In this document: in pieces, positions 1-7,988 of the stretch
How the letters are laid out: the number at the start of each line of letters is the position of its first letter
Position numbering within the stretch: the first letter of the stretch is position 1
From: Acidobacteriota bacterium
Lineage (GTDB): Bacteria > Acidobacteriota > Terriglobia > Terriglobales > Acidobacteriaceae
Assembly: GCA_021810735.1 (NCBI GenBank)
Contig: JAJZIF010000001.1
Coordinates: 1 to 41,673 of the forward strand
Length of the DNA: 41,673 nucleotides
Direction of reading: 5' to 3'
Position numbers and translations under genes: made by a program
Notes under the pieces: model-generated
What the model saw: the letters and a program-made list of their open reading frames with translations, nothing else
Told to the model about the DNA's origin: nothing
Database searches by the model: none

Positions 1-54
1 CCTCCGAACCGTGAGAGGATCGAGCGGATCACGTTGTACCACTACGGCAAGTGA
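1..54 (+). CDS. C-terminal end of an unidentified protein (partial)
   Basis: An open frame enters from the left edge and ends at TGA 52-54, giving 17 residues that finish with RIERITLYHYGK. Only this tail is visible, so no function can be assigned. The R-I-x-L-Y-x-Y ending resembles the last strand of glycoside-hydrolase accessory domains such as DUF5597, but the match is too short to rely on. The gene runs in the same direction as the BNR-propeller gene that follows about 410 bases later, with a non-coding gap between them. Confidence 0.4.
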   Translation, partial: PPNRERIERITLYHYGK

Positions 55-466
55 AGGCTGGCGCGGGCGGGTTTGGCGGCGTGCCGGTCCTGCGAGTGCT
101 CCGCCTGATGGAGGCGTATCGGTTGCCGGAGGGGGCAGCTCACCCCCGGTTGAACTGATGTCCGGTTAGTCTGCAGATACCAGGGCCTGCTTGCCTCCCA
201 TCCAAAAGCGGGTGCGAACTTCACATGCGTGAACTCTGCTCCGCTCTTCCATGGGTACCCTGAAAAATCGCCTGTAAGCCTTGTGAAGTGATAAGTTTTA
301 TGGCATTTAATGCGTTAGCTGGGGGTAGATCATCTTGATTCCGCGTCTCCGGCCCAGTTCACCAGGCGCGCCTGAATTCAGTCCCAGCAAAGCTGGTAGC
401 AAAATCGTCGCGACAGGCCACGCCCTTACGGCCACATTGAATTTGTTGAAAGAGAGGAACTCCACC
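55..466. other. Intergenic stretch upstream of the BNR gene
   Basis: No convincing gene is seen here. GGGGG at 131-135 can pair with CCCCC at 143-147 across a 7-nt loop, and flanking CC/GG could extend it. It may act as a weak hairpin terminator for the gene ending at 54, though no T-tract follows. An AT-richer patch at about 275-315 is the likeliest promoter region for the downstream gene, but no clear -35/-10 pair stands out. The upstream in-frame extension of the BNR gene from 335 lacks signal-peptide character and was not used. Confidence 0.4.
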
Positions 467-3400
467 ATGTTCAAAACTCGCTGCGTTCTGTTGCTTTCCT
501 GTTTGGCCCTGGCCTTGCCGGCGTTTGCGGCGCCCCTGTCTCCAGGCCAGCTTGCCGGTGCCCTGAGCTGGCGCAGCGTGGGCCCCTATACCGGCGGGCG
601 CGTGACTACGGTGGCGGGCATTGCCGACGAGCCCAATGTGTTTTACATGGGCACGGCCGGCGGCGGTGTGTGGAAGAGTGATGATTACGGCCAGCATTGG
701 AAGAATATTTCCGATAAGGACTTCAAGAGCGGCAATATCGGCGCGATGGCGATCGCGCCCTCCAATCCGAAGATTATCTACGTCGGTACAGGCGATTCGG
801 CTCCCCGAAATACGGTGCTGACGGGCGAGGGGATGTATAAGTCGACGGATGGAGGGAAGACCTGGAAATACATCGGGTTGGGCGAGACCCATATCATCAG
901 CCGGATCCTGGTGGACCCCAGGAATCCAGATGTGGTTTATGTGGCGGCGCTGGGGCATTTGTTCGGGCCGAATCCGGAACGGGGTGTATTCAAGTCGACG
1001 GATGGCGGCCGGACCTGGAAGAAGATTCTGTACGTGAATGATGAAACCGGCGCGATCAGCATGGCAATGGACCCGTCGGATCCGAACGTGGTGTATGCCT
1101 CGATGTGGCAGTTATCGCGGACTCATTGGACATTTTCAAGCGGAGGTCCGGGCAGCGGAATCTACAAGACGACGGACGGAGGAGCGAAGTGGACGAACAT
1201 CTCGCACCGGGCAGGGCTGCCAGGCGGGATTTTTGGAATGGTGGGCCTGGCGGTGGCGCCGAGCCAGCCCACGGTTGTATATGCACTGATTCAAGCCAAA
1301 CATAAGGGGCAGGCGGGCGGCTTGTTCCGCTCAGAGGATGGCGGCCAGAGCTGGAAGCTGATCAACAACAGCATGGACATCACGCAACGCGCCTTCTATT
1401 ACATGCAGGTGTTTGTGGACCCCAAGGATCCGGATACGATCTACCTGCCGAATACGGGATTGTTTGTGTCCCACGACGGGGGCAAGAAGCTGAAGCGGCT
1501 GCATCCACCGCATGGGGACAACCATGTGCTGTGGATCAATCCGAGGAACCCGCAGATTTTCGTTGAAGGCAACGACGGCGGCGCGACCGTGACCTTGAAT
1601 GGCGGCAAGTCCTGGAGCTCTGAGGACAACCAGCCGACGGGGCAGTTTTACCACGCCAATCTCGATGATCAGTTTCCGTACCATATTTATGGTGCGCAGC
1701 AGGATCGGGGTTCGGTGGAAGGGCCGAGCGCGGTGCGTGCCGGTGTGATTCCACCGGTTTGGAAGAACGTACAAGGCGGAGAGATGAGCTGGCTGGTACC
1801 GACCCCGGGGCAGCCCTGGATTACCTACGGCAGCGGCTATTACAGCACAGAGTGGAGGGAGAATCGCAGGACGGGATTGATCACCAACGTGAGCCCCTGG
1901 CCTTCGTATAAGTTTGGTCTTGCGGGGTCGAAGATCAAGTATCGCTATGGCTGGAAGAATCATCCCGTGGTGTTTGCTCCCGGCAACCCCAAAGAGCTGT
2001 TGATGGGCGCGAATGTGGTCTTCGAGACGCTGGATGAAGGCATCCACTGGAAAGTGATCAGTCCGGATCTCACGCGCAACGACAAGAGCAAGCAGCAGCG
2101 CCCGGGAGGGCCGATCAGCGCGGATGTGACCGGCGAAGAGATGTTTGACACCATCTCCACGATCGCCGTTTCGCCGCTCTCGGACAGTGTGATCTGGACG
2201 GGCTCCGATGACGGGCTGGTGTATGTAACCACGAACGCAGGCGAACACTGGAGCCAGGTGCGCCCGCCGCAGCTGCCCACCTGGTCGACGATTACCAGCA
2301 TCGAACCGTCGTACACGAAGGCGGGAACTGCCTATGTATCGGCGAGCCGGTACGACTGGGATGACTTTCACCCGTACGTATACAAGACGACCGATTTTGG
2401 AAAGCATTGGACGCAGATCACCCAGGGGCTGCCCGATGACCAATACGTGGAGAGCGTGCGGCAGGATCCTGATGACTCCAACTTGTTGTTCGCGGGTACC
2501 AGCGGGACGGTGTACTTCAGCCTGGATGGTGGCGAGCAGTGGCAGCCATTAACTCTCAATCTGCCGGCTGTCCGGGTGAGTGATGTGGAGATTCAGTCAA
2601 AACAGCACGCGGTCGTGCTCGCTACCTTCGGGCGTGGATTCTGGGTGCTGGACAACCTGCAGATGCTGGAGCAGCTTGGGGCGGCGAAGGTGGGCAGCGA
2701 CGCGGCGTACCTGTTCAAACCGCAGCAGGCTTGGTTGACAACGCGCCATGCGGGCGGGTTTGGGCCGCGGAGCATCGGGGGTAAGAACCTGGCTCCCGGA
2801 GCCACGGTGTTTTTCCACCTGCCGAACAACTACGATGGCAGCACGCCGGTGAAGCTGACTTTCACCGACGCAAACGGCAGGTTGATTCGCAGCTTCACGC
2901 TGCACCTGAAGAAGACGACAAAGGCGAAGCCGAAGCCGCTTTCGAGCAATCCCGCAGTGGCGCACAAGCAGAAAGAAAAAAGGTTAACAGCGGTCAAAGC
3001 AGGGATGAACCACTTCCAGTGGAATTTGAGATATCCGGATGCAGTGGACGTGCAGGGCATCTTCAATTCTGGGTTTTCCGCCGCACTGCCGGTAGGTCCG
3101 GAAGTCTTGCCGGGTACCTACTACGTCACGTTGACCTATGGCCACACCACCAAGAAACAGGCATTTGTGGTGACACTGGATCCGCGCTTGCATACCACCC
3201 AGGCGGACCTGCAACAGCGTTTCGATTTGCTGATGCGGCTTCACGAGGCGATGAACCGGCTCGATATCAGCCTGAACAAAGCCATTGATGCCCGCAGGGC
3301 GCTCAAGAAGGTAGCAACCGGGAACAGCGCGATGGCCAGACAGGCGCAACCGGTGCTGAATCGGCTAAACCATGACATCAGCGATCTGGTGGACCTCCGG

Positions 3401-3604
3401 ATCCAGTCCGATGAGGGCGCACTCGTGTATCCTCCTCGGCTGCGCTCCTGGCTCTCGTCCATTTCCGCCCAGATCAGTATGGCGCTGGTGCCACCCACGC
3501 CCGCGATGGTTCAGGTCGCGGATGGATACCTCCATGATGCAGGTGAGGGTGTCTTACGCCTGCAATCCGACGTGGCTGCTGCCAACAACGTGCTGAAGCA
3601 TTGA
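467..3604 (+). CDS. Secreted BNR/sortilin-like beta-propeller protein
   Basis: A 1045-aa protein with an N-terminal signal peptide (about residues 1-22, hydrophobic core then AFA-AP). The start is ATG 467, chosen because GAGAGG lies 9 bases upstream and the signal peptide begins there; the frame is open back to 335. Residues about 30-770 carry repeated Asp-box (BNR) motifs of the form S-x-D-G-G-x-x-W, such as STDGGKTW, STDGGRTW, SEDGGQSW and TTDFGKHW. These are characteristic of VPS10/sortilin-type propellers annotated as glycosyl hydrolase BNR-repeat proteins. Residues about 780-1045 form a separate C-terminal region with a lysine-rich linker and a helical tail, common in this large family. 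Sialidase activity is not implied: most such proteins have no known substrate. It probably acts in the periplasm or outside the cell. Codon choice is richer in G at third positions than in the plus-strand genes after 5.4 kb. Confidence 0.85.
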   Translation: MFKTRCVLLLSCLALALPAFAAPLSPGQLAGALSWRSVGPYTGGRVTTVAGIADEPNVFYMGTAGGGVWKSDDYGQHWKNISDKDFKSGNIGAMAIAPSNPKIIYVGTGDSAPRNTVLTGEGMYKSTDGGKTWKYIGLGETHIISRILVDPRNPDVVYVAALGHLFGPNPERGVFKSTDGGRTWKKILYVNDETGAISMAMDPSDPNVVYASMWQLSRTHWTFSSGGPGSGIYKTTDGGAKWTNISHRAGLPGGIFGMVGLAVAPSQPTVVYALIQAKHKGQAGGLFRSEDGGQSWKLINNSMDITQRAFYYMQVFVDPKDPDTIYLPNTGLFVSHDGGKKLKRLHPPHGDNHVLWINPRNPQIFVEGNDGGATVTLNGGKSWSSEDNQPTGQFYHANLDDQFPYHIYGAQQDRGSVEGPSAVRAGVIPPVWKNVQGGEMSWLVPTPGQPWITYGSGYYSTEWRENRRTGLITNVSPWPSYKFGLAGSKIKYRYGWKNHPVVFAPGNPKELLMGANVVFETLDEGIHWKVISPDLTRNDKSKQQRPGGPISADVTGEEMFDTISTIAVSPLSDSVIWTGSDDGLVYVTTNAGEHWSQVRPPQLPTWSTITSIEPSYTKAGTAYVSASRYDWDDFHPYVYKTTDFGKHWTQITQGLPDDQYVESVRQDPDDSNLLFAGTSGTVYFSLDGGEQWQPLTLNLPAVRVSDVEIQSKQHAVVLATFGRGFWVLDNLQMLEQLGAAKVGSDAAYLFKPQQAWLTTRHAGGFGPRSIGGKNLAPGATVFFHLPNNYDGSTPVKLTFTDANGRLIRSFTLHLKKTTKAKPKPLSSNPAVAHKQKEKRLTAVKAGMNHFQWNLRYPDAVDVQGIFNSGFSAALPVGPEVLPGTYYVTLTYGHTTKKQAFVVTLDPRLHTTQADLQQRFDLLMRLHEAMNRLDISLNKAIDARRALKKVATGNSAMARQAQPVLNRLNHDISDLVDLRIQSDEGALVYPPRLRSWLSSISAQISMALVPPTPAMVQVADGYLHDAGEGVLRLQSDVAAANNVLKH

Positions 3605-3755
3605 GATGTGGCTGGTTGGTGAGGCTGCACCAGCGGGGGTATGGAAGGTGCTCCCCGCAAGCGGCCTGCGTATGCGTTGGCCGCGAAGCGGAATTGACCG
3701 TATCGAGGACCCGCTGATATCGCAGTGGAGGCATCCTGCGGCGCCGCTTCCGGCC

Positions 3756-4418
3756 CTAATAGATTCCTGGAACGAGTCGCCACGTCCGTTCACAATACGC
3801 CTCGTACTCCGAACCGAAATGTTCACGAAGCAGTCGCTCTTCTGAGCGGATGCGCGCTACCAGGGGAATGAGCTGCGCGAATGCCAGGAGGATACCCACG
3901 ACAGAGCGGAAAGCCATCGCCCATCCCAGGGCAGTCACTATCATTCCCAGGTAACTCGGGTTGCGGACGAGGCCGTAAATCCCGCCGGTCTCCAGCTTGT
4001 GACCTTCCTGAATGGCTACCAGGCCGCTGAAGCGACGGCGCAGAACGAAGACGGGAATCAGACGCAGGAGTCCGCCAATACCACAGATGGTCACGCCAGC
4101 CCAACGCATCGCATTACCGTCGAGTGTCCAGAAACCGATACGATCGGTGAAAGATGAAAAATAGGCTGCGGTGAGTGCGATTCCCATGAATGCGGCCAAT
4201 ACCCATCGGTTTTTGGAGTCCTCCTCGCGGCCACTGCTCAGACCGCTGCTGCCGGAGAACGTGGCAATCACGACGAGGGCAACACAGACCCATGCGAGCG
4301 CTTGAAAGGGCCGATGCGCAAAGAACGCACTCCAGCCACCCCAGCCGGCAATGGCCAGTCCAAACTGAATGGCGAGGCTCACGATTCCAGTGATGAAGAT
4401 CTGTACAGCATTCTTCAC
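3756..4418 (-). CDS. Isoprenylcysteine carboxyl methyltransferase-like integral membrane protein
   Basis: A 220-aa protein with about five hydrophobic segments. The C-terminal third has the hallmarks of the ICMT/PEMT-like methyltransferase fold: GIYGLVRNPSYLG (about residues 147-159) and the final S-E-E-R-L-L-x-x-x-F-G-x-E-Y-x-x-Y segment. These form the SAM-binding pocket in characterised ICMTs. Bacterial relatives have mostly unknown substrates, so the function is limited to a probable membrane SAM-dependent methyltransferase. The start is GTG at 4416-4418, supported by GAGGAG five bases upstream. The gene is divergent from the GbsR-type regulator, with about 87 bases between start codons, and a 38-bp inverted repeat lies in that gap on the regulator side. 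Control by that regulator is likely but inferred. Confidence 0.85.
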   Translation of the reverse strand: MKNAVQIFITGIVSLAIQFGLAIAGWGGWSAFFAHRPFQALAWVCVALVVIATFSGSSGLSSGREEDSKNRWVLAAFMGIALTAAYFSSFTDRIGFWTLDGNAMRWAGVTICGIGGLLRLIPVFVLRRRFSGLVAIQEGHKLETGGIYGLVRNPSYLGMIVTALGWAMAFRSVVGILLAFAQLIPLVARIRSEERLLREHFGSEYEAYCERTWRLVPGIY

Positions 4419-4486
4419 GTTCGCTCCTCTGGGAGCACTCGTAGCGCCGTGCTTCCTGGTTAGACGGTTTTAGGGAGCGTGCCGAG

Positions 4487-4524
4487 GTTTTGCTATATTC
4501 GGTACATGTCGAATATAACAAACC
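4487..4524. promoter_or_regulatory. Candidate operator for the GbsR/MarR-type regulator
   Basis: A 38-bp inverted repeat: GTTTTGCTATATTCG (4487-4501), 8-bp spacer (4502-4509), CGAATATAACAAACC (4510-4524). The inner eight bases of each arm match perfectly and 13 of 15 match overall. It covers the probable -10 (TATATT, 4494-4499) and the start codon (4506-4508) of the regulator gene, and lies between that gene and the divergent methyltransferase gene. Dimeric winged-helix regulators typically bind such dyads, so autorepression is the simplest reading. Confidence 0.7.
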
Positions 4525-4970
4525 GGGCGGAATTGGAGAACCGCCAGGATTTTATCCTGGAAATGGCACGCCTTCTCGTCCCATGGGGGGTTCCGGAGAC
4601 AGCGGCGCGGCTGTATGGCTATCTGTTGCTCAGCGACGGTCCAGTCAGTTTAGACAACATTGTGGCCGACCTTGGCGTGAGTAAGAGCACGGCCAGCGTT
4701 GCTGCGCGCCTCCTGGAGATGTATACGCTGGCGCGTCGCCGCAGCCAGGGCGGCACGCGCCGCATTCTGTTCGAGGCTTCGGAGGATTACGATGGGATGC
4801 TTCGGGCACAAACGAGATCGCTGGAACAATTGGCTGATCTGCTCCAAAAGGGTGCTCAAGCGACCCGTACAAAGGCGACTCGCGACCGTCTGAAAGTCAT
4901 GGCCGAATTCTATCTGGTGAATCGCAACGCAATGGAATCTGCGCTACGGAAATGGGCTGCGCGCAAATAG
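4506..4970 (+). CDS. GbsR/MarR-family transcriptional regulator
   Basis: A 154-aa winged-helix DNA-binding protein. The helix-turn-helix occupies about residues 35-75 (LSDGPVSLDNIVADLGVSKS, then STASVAARLLE), followed by the wing with ARRRSQGGTRR and a C-terminal helix for dimerisation (about 95-154). This order and length fit the GbsR subgroup of MarR-like regulators. ATG 4506 is preferred over GTG 4479: TATATT lies six bases upstream, consistent with a leaderless transcript, and the protein then begins MSNITNRAELE. GTG 4479 lacks a properly spaced ribosome-binding site. It is divergent from the ICMT-like methyltransferase gene, its likely target together with its own promoter. The ligand is unknown. 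Confidence 0.82.
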   Translation: MSNITNRAELENRQDFILEMARLLVPWGVPETAARLYGYLLLSDGPVSLDNIVADLGVSKSTASVAARLLEMYTLARRRSQGGTRRILFEASEDYDGMLRAQTRSLEQLADLLQKGAQATRTKATRDRLKVMAEFYLVNRNAMESALRKWAARK

Positions 4971-5455
4971 GCAGGGATGATACGAACTGCGAAGGCTACC
5001 TGTCCCCCACAACTTGCCGGTCGCTCATATCAACGAATGCTTCTTCATCTATCGAGTACGGGATACGAATTCTGAGGGCATGCTCAGGCATCGATGAGTG
5101 GCGTAGCATATCAAAGGTCCAAACGACCGCCCCGGAATACTGCGCGGCACAGAACCAATGGGGCCAAAATCCTGTCCGGTTCTTGTCCAACCCCCTCGCT
5201 AGAGCACAATATTTTGGCAGAAAAGACACGAAATATCGCGAAAAAGACACACCCGCAAAAAAGCCGGCCAAATTCGTTGTACTCCATTCAAATAATTGAC
5301 TTTATTGGGGTTTCTTGGAAGGCGCGGGCCGGAATCAAACCGACGCATAAAGGTCTGCGAGACCTTTCAGAATCTCCCCTGTAGTCAAGTGCGGTGGTGG
5401 CAAGACGCCATTCTAACCCTCAGTGATCCGCCGTCGAAGTACCTGGGACTGTTGC
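4971..5455. other. AT-richer gene-poor stretch containing a tRNA remnant
   Basis: About 485 bases between two genes. The first 300 bases are noticeably less GC-rich than the flanks, and short frames on both strands look like nothing recognisable. Bases 5316-5385 hold a degenerate tRNA-Cys (separate entry). No integrase, insertion sequence or clear direct repeat was seen. The stretch may mark an old integration or rearrangement site. Confidence 0.5.
5316..5385 (-). pseudogene. Degenerate tRNA-Cys (intact 3' half only)
   Basis: Read on the minus strand, the 3' half of a tRNA is clear. The anticodon stem AAGGT/ACCTT (5362-5366 with 5350-5354) closes loop CTCGCAG; the variable loop is TATGC. The T-stem GTCGG/CCGGC closes loop TTTGATT. 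The acceptor strand CCGCGCC is followed by T and TCCA. A T discriminator and the segment ACCTTTATGCGTCGGTT are typical of bacterial tRNA-Cys. Three things argue against function: no GGCGCGG partner for the acceptor lies upstream, T-loop position 56 is T rather than the invariant C, and the anticodon position reads CGC rather than GCA. A 3' half of this kind is what integration into a tRNA gene leaves behind. Confidence 0.6.
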
Positions 5456-7069
5456 CTACTTCTCCCCCATCGTCTTCATCAGGTTCCTGCCCAGCGCCAC
5501 GCTCGCGCTGATCACTCCCCCAAACAGCGCCCCAGCCACGCCCGGGCTCACCACATCCTGTCCCGTCAGGTAAAGCCCCTTCACCGGAGTCCGCGCCCCC
5601 AGTTCCCGCAGCTTGTACCGCTCCGGCCGCGCGCTCACGCCATAAATCTCCCCGCGCGCATAATTCGCAAAGTGCCGTGTCGTCAGTGGAGTCGAAAGCT
5701 CCGCATGCTCCACTCGCCCCCGCGCCGCCGGAACATGCCGCTCCAGCACCTCCATCAGCCTTCCCGCCAGCTTCGCCTTCAAAGCCTCATACTCCTCGTC
5801 CCGATGCTGCCAGCGGCTGTTCTCCCACTTCGCAAACCACCCGTAAGGAACAAGCGTGATCACTTCCACTGTGCTCTTGCCCGGATGCCGCCGCACAAAA
5901 TCCGGGTCCTTCGCTGACGGAAACGACAAGTACACCACCGGCAACGGAGCATCCACATCCTCGGCAAACCGCGCCATATTCCCGTCGTGATCCAGCGACG
6001 GAAACACCCACAGATTCGCTGGATCCATCCCCAGCTCCGCATCGCTGGCGTTCAATCCAACATACAGGCTCGCGTGGGCGGCAGACGGTCCAATCGACGC
6101 CAGCTTGCGCCTCAATCCGCGTGTTGCATTCAAATCATGCGGCAGCAGCCGCTCAAACGTCGTCGCCGCGCCCGCGTCACTGAAGATTATCGGCGCGCGC
6201 AACTCTCGCCCATCCACCATCCTCACGCCCACGGCCCTGCGTCCGCGCAGCAGAACCTGCTCCACCTCGGCCGCCACCACCACCTTGCCGCCCGCGCCCT
6301 CAATGATCCGCGCCATCGCCGCCGCAATCACGCCCGCGCCGCCCACCGGATACGCCGCTCCTCGCAGGTAATGCCCCACGATCGTCGCGTGAATCGCAAA
6401 GCTGCTCTCACTCGGCGGAAGCCCATAATCGCCCCACTGAGCGGTCAGCACCCCGGCCAACTCTGGACTCGCCTTCAACTTTTTCAACGTCTCAGCCGTC
6501 GTCCGCTTCGCAAACTTCAAATACGACCTCCGCAGCGACCCGCCCACCAGCGGCTTCCACGCCGCCGGCAGCGCCTTCTCCGCGTAGAAATACAAGCTCA
6601 GCTGATTGCAGCCCTTCACCCACTCCAGGTACTTGTCAATGGCCTTCGCCTCACCCGGAAACCACTCCACCAGTTGCTGCCGCATCCGGATCGGTCCCGC
6701 CGCGTAATCAAACCGCCGCGCCCCGCCGTCCGGTCCCGCACCGTCCTCCACGCACACTCGGTCGTACACATCCGGCATCGGCTGCCACTTCACAGCGCCG
6801 CCCGTCACATGGTCAAAAGCCTTTCGAACCGCCTCCCCCTGCCGCATCTGCCCGATGTAATGCAACCCTACATCCCACTCAAAACCCGGCCGGTGAAATG
6901 TATGCGTAAATCCGCCCGCCGTGTAATGCCGCTCCAGCACCAGAACGCGCTTACTCGCGTGCTTCGCCAGCATCACCGCCGTCGTCAGCCCACCCATTCC
7001 GGAGCCAACCACGATGGCGTCCCATTCATCGTCCAATTGCGCTGTCTTGTAGGGAATCCCGGTCGCCAT
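5456..7069 (-). CDS. CrtI/CrtISO-like FAD-dependent oxidoreductase
   Basis: A 537-aa flavoprotein of the phytoene desaturase / carotenoid isomerase / retinol saturase superfamily. The N-terminal Rossmann motif is DAIVVGSGMGGLTTAVMLA (about residues 18-36), followed by the E-R-H-Y-T-A-G-G segment that contacts FAD. The C-terminal FAD motif is GLYLTGQDVVSPGVAGAL (about 500-517), typical of the family. Length is normal. The start is ATG 7067-7069, with AAGGAG nine bases upstream; an earlier in-frame ATG at 7088-7090 contains that site inside its reading frame and is less likely. No carotenoid genes are adjacent, so the substrate (a carotenoid or other polyene) cannot be stated. Confidence 0.82.
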   Translation of the reverse strand: MATGIPYKTAQLDDEWDAIVVGSGMGGLTTAVMLAKHASKRVLVLERHYTAGGFTHTFHRPGFEWDVGLHYIGQMRQGEAVRKAFDHVTGGAVKWQPMPDVYDRVCVEDGAGPDGGARRFDYAAGPIRMRQQLVEWFPGEAKAIDKYLEWVKGCNQLSLYFYAEKALPAAWKPLVGGSLRRSYLKFAKRTTAETLKKLKASPELAGVLTAQWGDYGLPPSESSFAIHATIVGHYLRGAAYPVGGAGVIAAAMARIIEGAGGKVVVAAEVEQVLLRGRRAVGVRMVDGRELRAPIIFSDAGAATTFERLLPHDLNATRGLRRKLASIGPSAAHASLYVGLNASDAELGMDPANLWVFPSLDHDGNMARFAEDVDAPLPVVYLSFPSAKDPDFVRRHPGKSTVEVITLVPYGWFAKWENSRWQHRDEEYEALKAKLAGRLMEVLERHVPAARGRVEHAELSTPLTTRHFANYARGEIYGVSARPERYKLRELGARTPVKGLYLTGQDVVSPGVAGALFGGVISASVALGRNLMKTMGEK

Positions 7070-7143
7070 CGCATCTTTCTCCTTGCTCATGCTAAGGCAT
7101 TCCCTGCCCCGAAATCCCGGCTCTCCCCCATCGCATCCCTGCC

Positions 7144-7380
7144 TCACTCGCAGTGATACAGCTTCACCATCCGAATCACGAATTCATTCGACGGCAGCTG
7201 CAGACACCGCCCCTGATTATCGTCATCGCCGTTCAGTTCGCACCCCGGCGTCCACTTCCCATCCACAAATTTCCCTTCCCATATCGAATCAATCCCAGCC
7301 TGTGTCCCCGCCACAGCCACCGCCGCCGCGGCCTTCTTCACTCCCGCGCTCACATCCCTCATCTGCATAACCATCCCTTC
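7144..7380 (-). pseudogene. Remnant of a DUF5597 glycoside-hydrolase C-terminus
   Basis: The minus-strand frame ending at TGA 7144-7146 encodes a recognisable domain end: SIWEGKFVDGKWTPG, then LNGDDDNQGR and a final RMVKLYHCE. This resembles the C-terminal DUF5597 domain found behind GH35-like beta-galactosidase domains, where E-G-x-x-x-x-G-x-W-x-x-G-R-x-L-N-G-D and Q-G-R are usual. Upstream the frame loses any similarity and runs antisense into the CoA-binding gene, so only about 60 residues of the domain survive. It lies just upstream of the CrtI-like gene's start. It is probably a deletion relic. Confidence 0.5.
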
Positions 7381-7476
7381 ATTCCGTCCCCAAAGCACCA
7401 CGATAATCAAGAGATTTACTGAAAACGAATCCCCTTCGCCAGCAACTCCTCGAAACTCTTCCCATTGCCGTGCATC

Positions 7477-7923
7477 ATGAATGCAGGAGCCTCTGCCTTG
7501 AACGAACCCGAAACCATCCAGGAAATCCTCGACCGCACCCGGACCATCGCCGTTGTCGGCCTCGCCGACCACGAAGGCCGCGCTAGCTACGGCGTCTCGC
7601 GCTTCATCCAGAGCCAGGGCTACCGCATCCTGCCCATCAATCCCAACATCGCGTCATCGCTCGGTGAGCCGGCCTTCCCTGATCTCGACGCCGCAGCAGC
7701 CGTCCATCCCGGCCAAATCCAGCTCGTCAACGTCTTCCGCCGCCCCGAGCATGTCCCCGAAATCGTCGACGCCGTCATCCGCCTCAAAATTCCATACCTC
7801 TGGCTTCAGGAAGGTGTCGTCAACGAGATAGCCGCCGCCAAAGCCGAGGCCGCCGGCGTCAAAGTCGTCATGGACCACTGCCTCTTCAAGGAACGCCTCG
7901 CTCACGGCCCCCGTAAACCATAG
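7477..7923 (+). CDS. CoA-binding domain protein (YccU/COG1832 type)
   Basis: A protein of about 148 aa with the single Rossmann-like CoA-binding fold of the YccU family. Visible are TIAVVGLADHEGRASYGVSR (about residues 19-38), the strand YRILPINPNI, and the later PEHVPEIVDAVI and LWLQEGVVNEIAA segments; the family end motif VVMDHCLFKER is present. ATG 7477 fits family alignments, where an N-E-P-E-T-I stretch opens the protein; ATG 7465 is also possible and neither has a good ribosome-binding site. Members are thought to bind CoA or a related nucleotide, but their cellular role is poorly defined. The gene precedes dsbD on the same strand by 65 bases. Confidence 0.8.
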   Translation: MNAGASALNEPETIQEILDRTRTIAVVGLADHEGRASYGVSRFIQSQGYRILPINPNIASSLGEPAFPDLDAAAAVHPGQIQLVNVFRRPEHVPEIVDAVIRLKIPYLWLQEGVVNEIAAAKAEAAGVKVVMDHCLFKERLAHGPRKP

Positions 7924-7975
7924 ATTTATCTCTTACTGGGCCTCCCGCGGTAACGAAATCCCCGCGCAAGAGTCC

Positions 7976-7981
7976 TAAAAT
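7976..7981 (+). promoter_or_regulatory. Possible -10 element of the dsbD-type gene
   Basis: TAAAAT ends seven bases before ATG 7989. If used as a -10 element, the transcript would start at or next to the start codon (leaderless). No good -35 is seen and no ribosome-binding site precedes the ATG. Confidence 0.35.
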
Positions 7982-7988
7982 CAAACGT

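Noticed and set aside
4996..5271. A 91-codon minus-strand frame in the AT-richer gap
   Set aside because: No ribosome-binding site, no recognisable family and an overlapping frame on the other strand of equal length; possibly decayed sequence.
5316..5385. A functional tRNA-Cys
   Set aside because: The 5' acceptor strand is missing, the T-loop lacks the invariant C and the anticodon reads CGC; only a relic is supported.
5987..7156. A 389-codon plus-strand frame over the CrtI-like gene
   Set aside because: Arginine/proline/histidine-rich shadow translation without domains; the minus-strand gene has FAD motifs and a good ribosome-binding site.
7416..7505. Minus-strand fragment ending NGKSFEELLAKGIRFQ that looks protein-like
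   Set aside because: It overlaps the start of the CoA-binding gene, is very short and no family could be named; it may be a relic, but it cannot be separated from chance.
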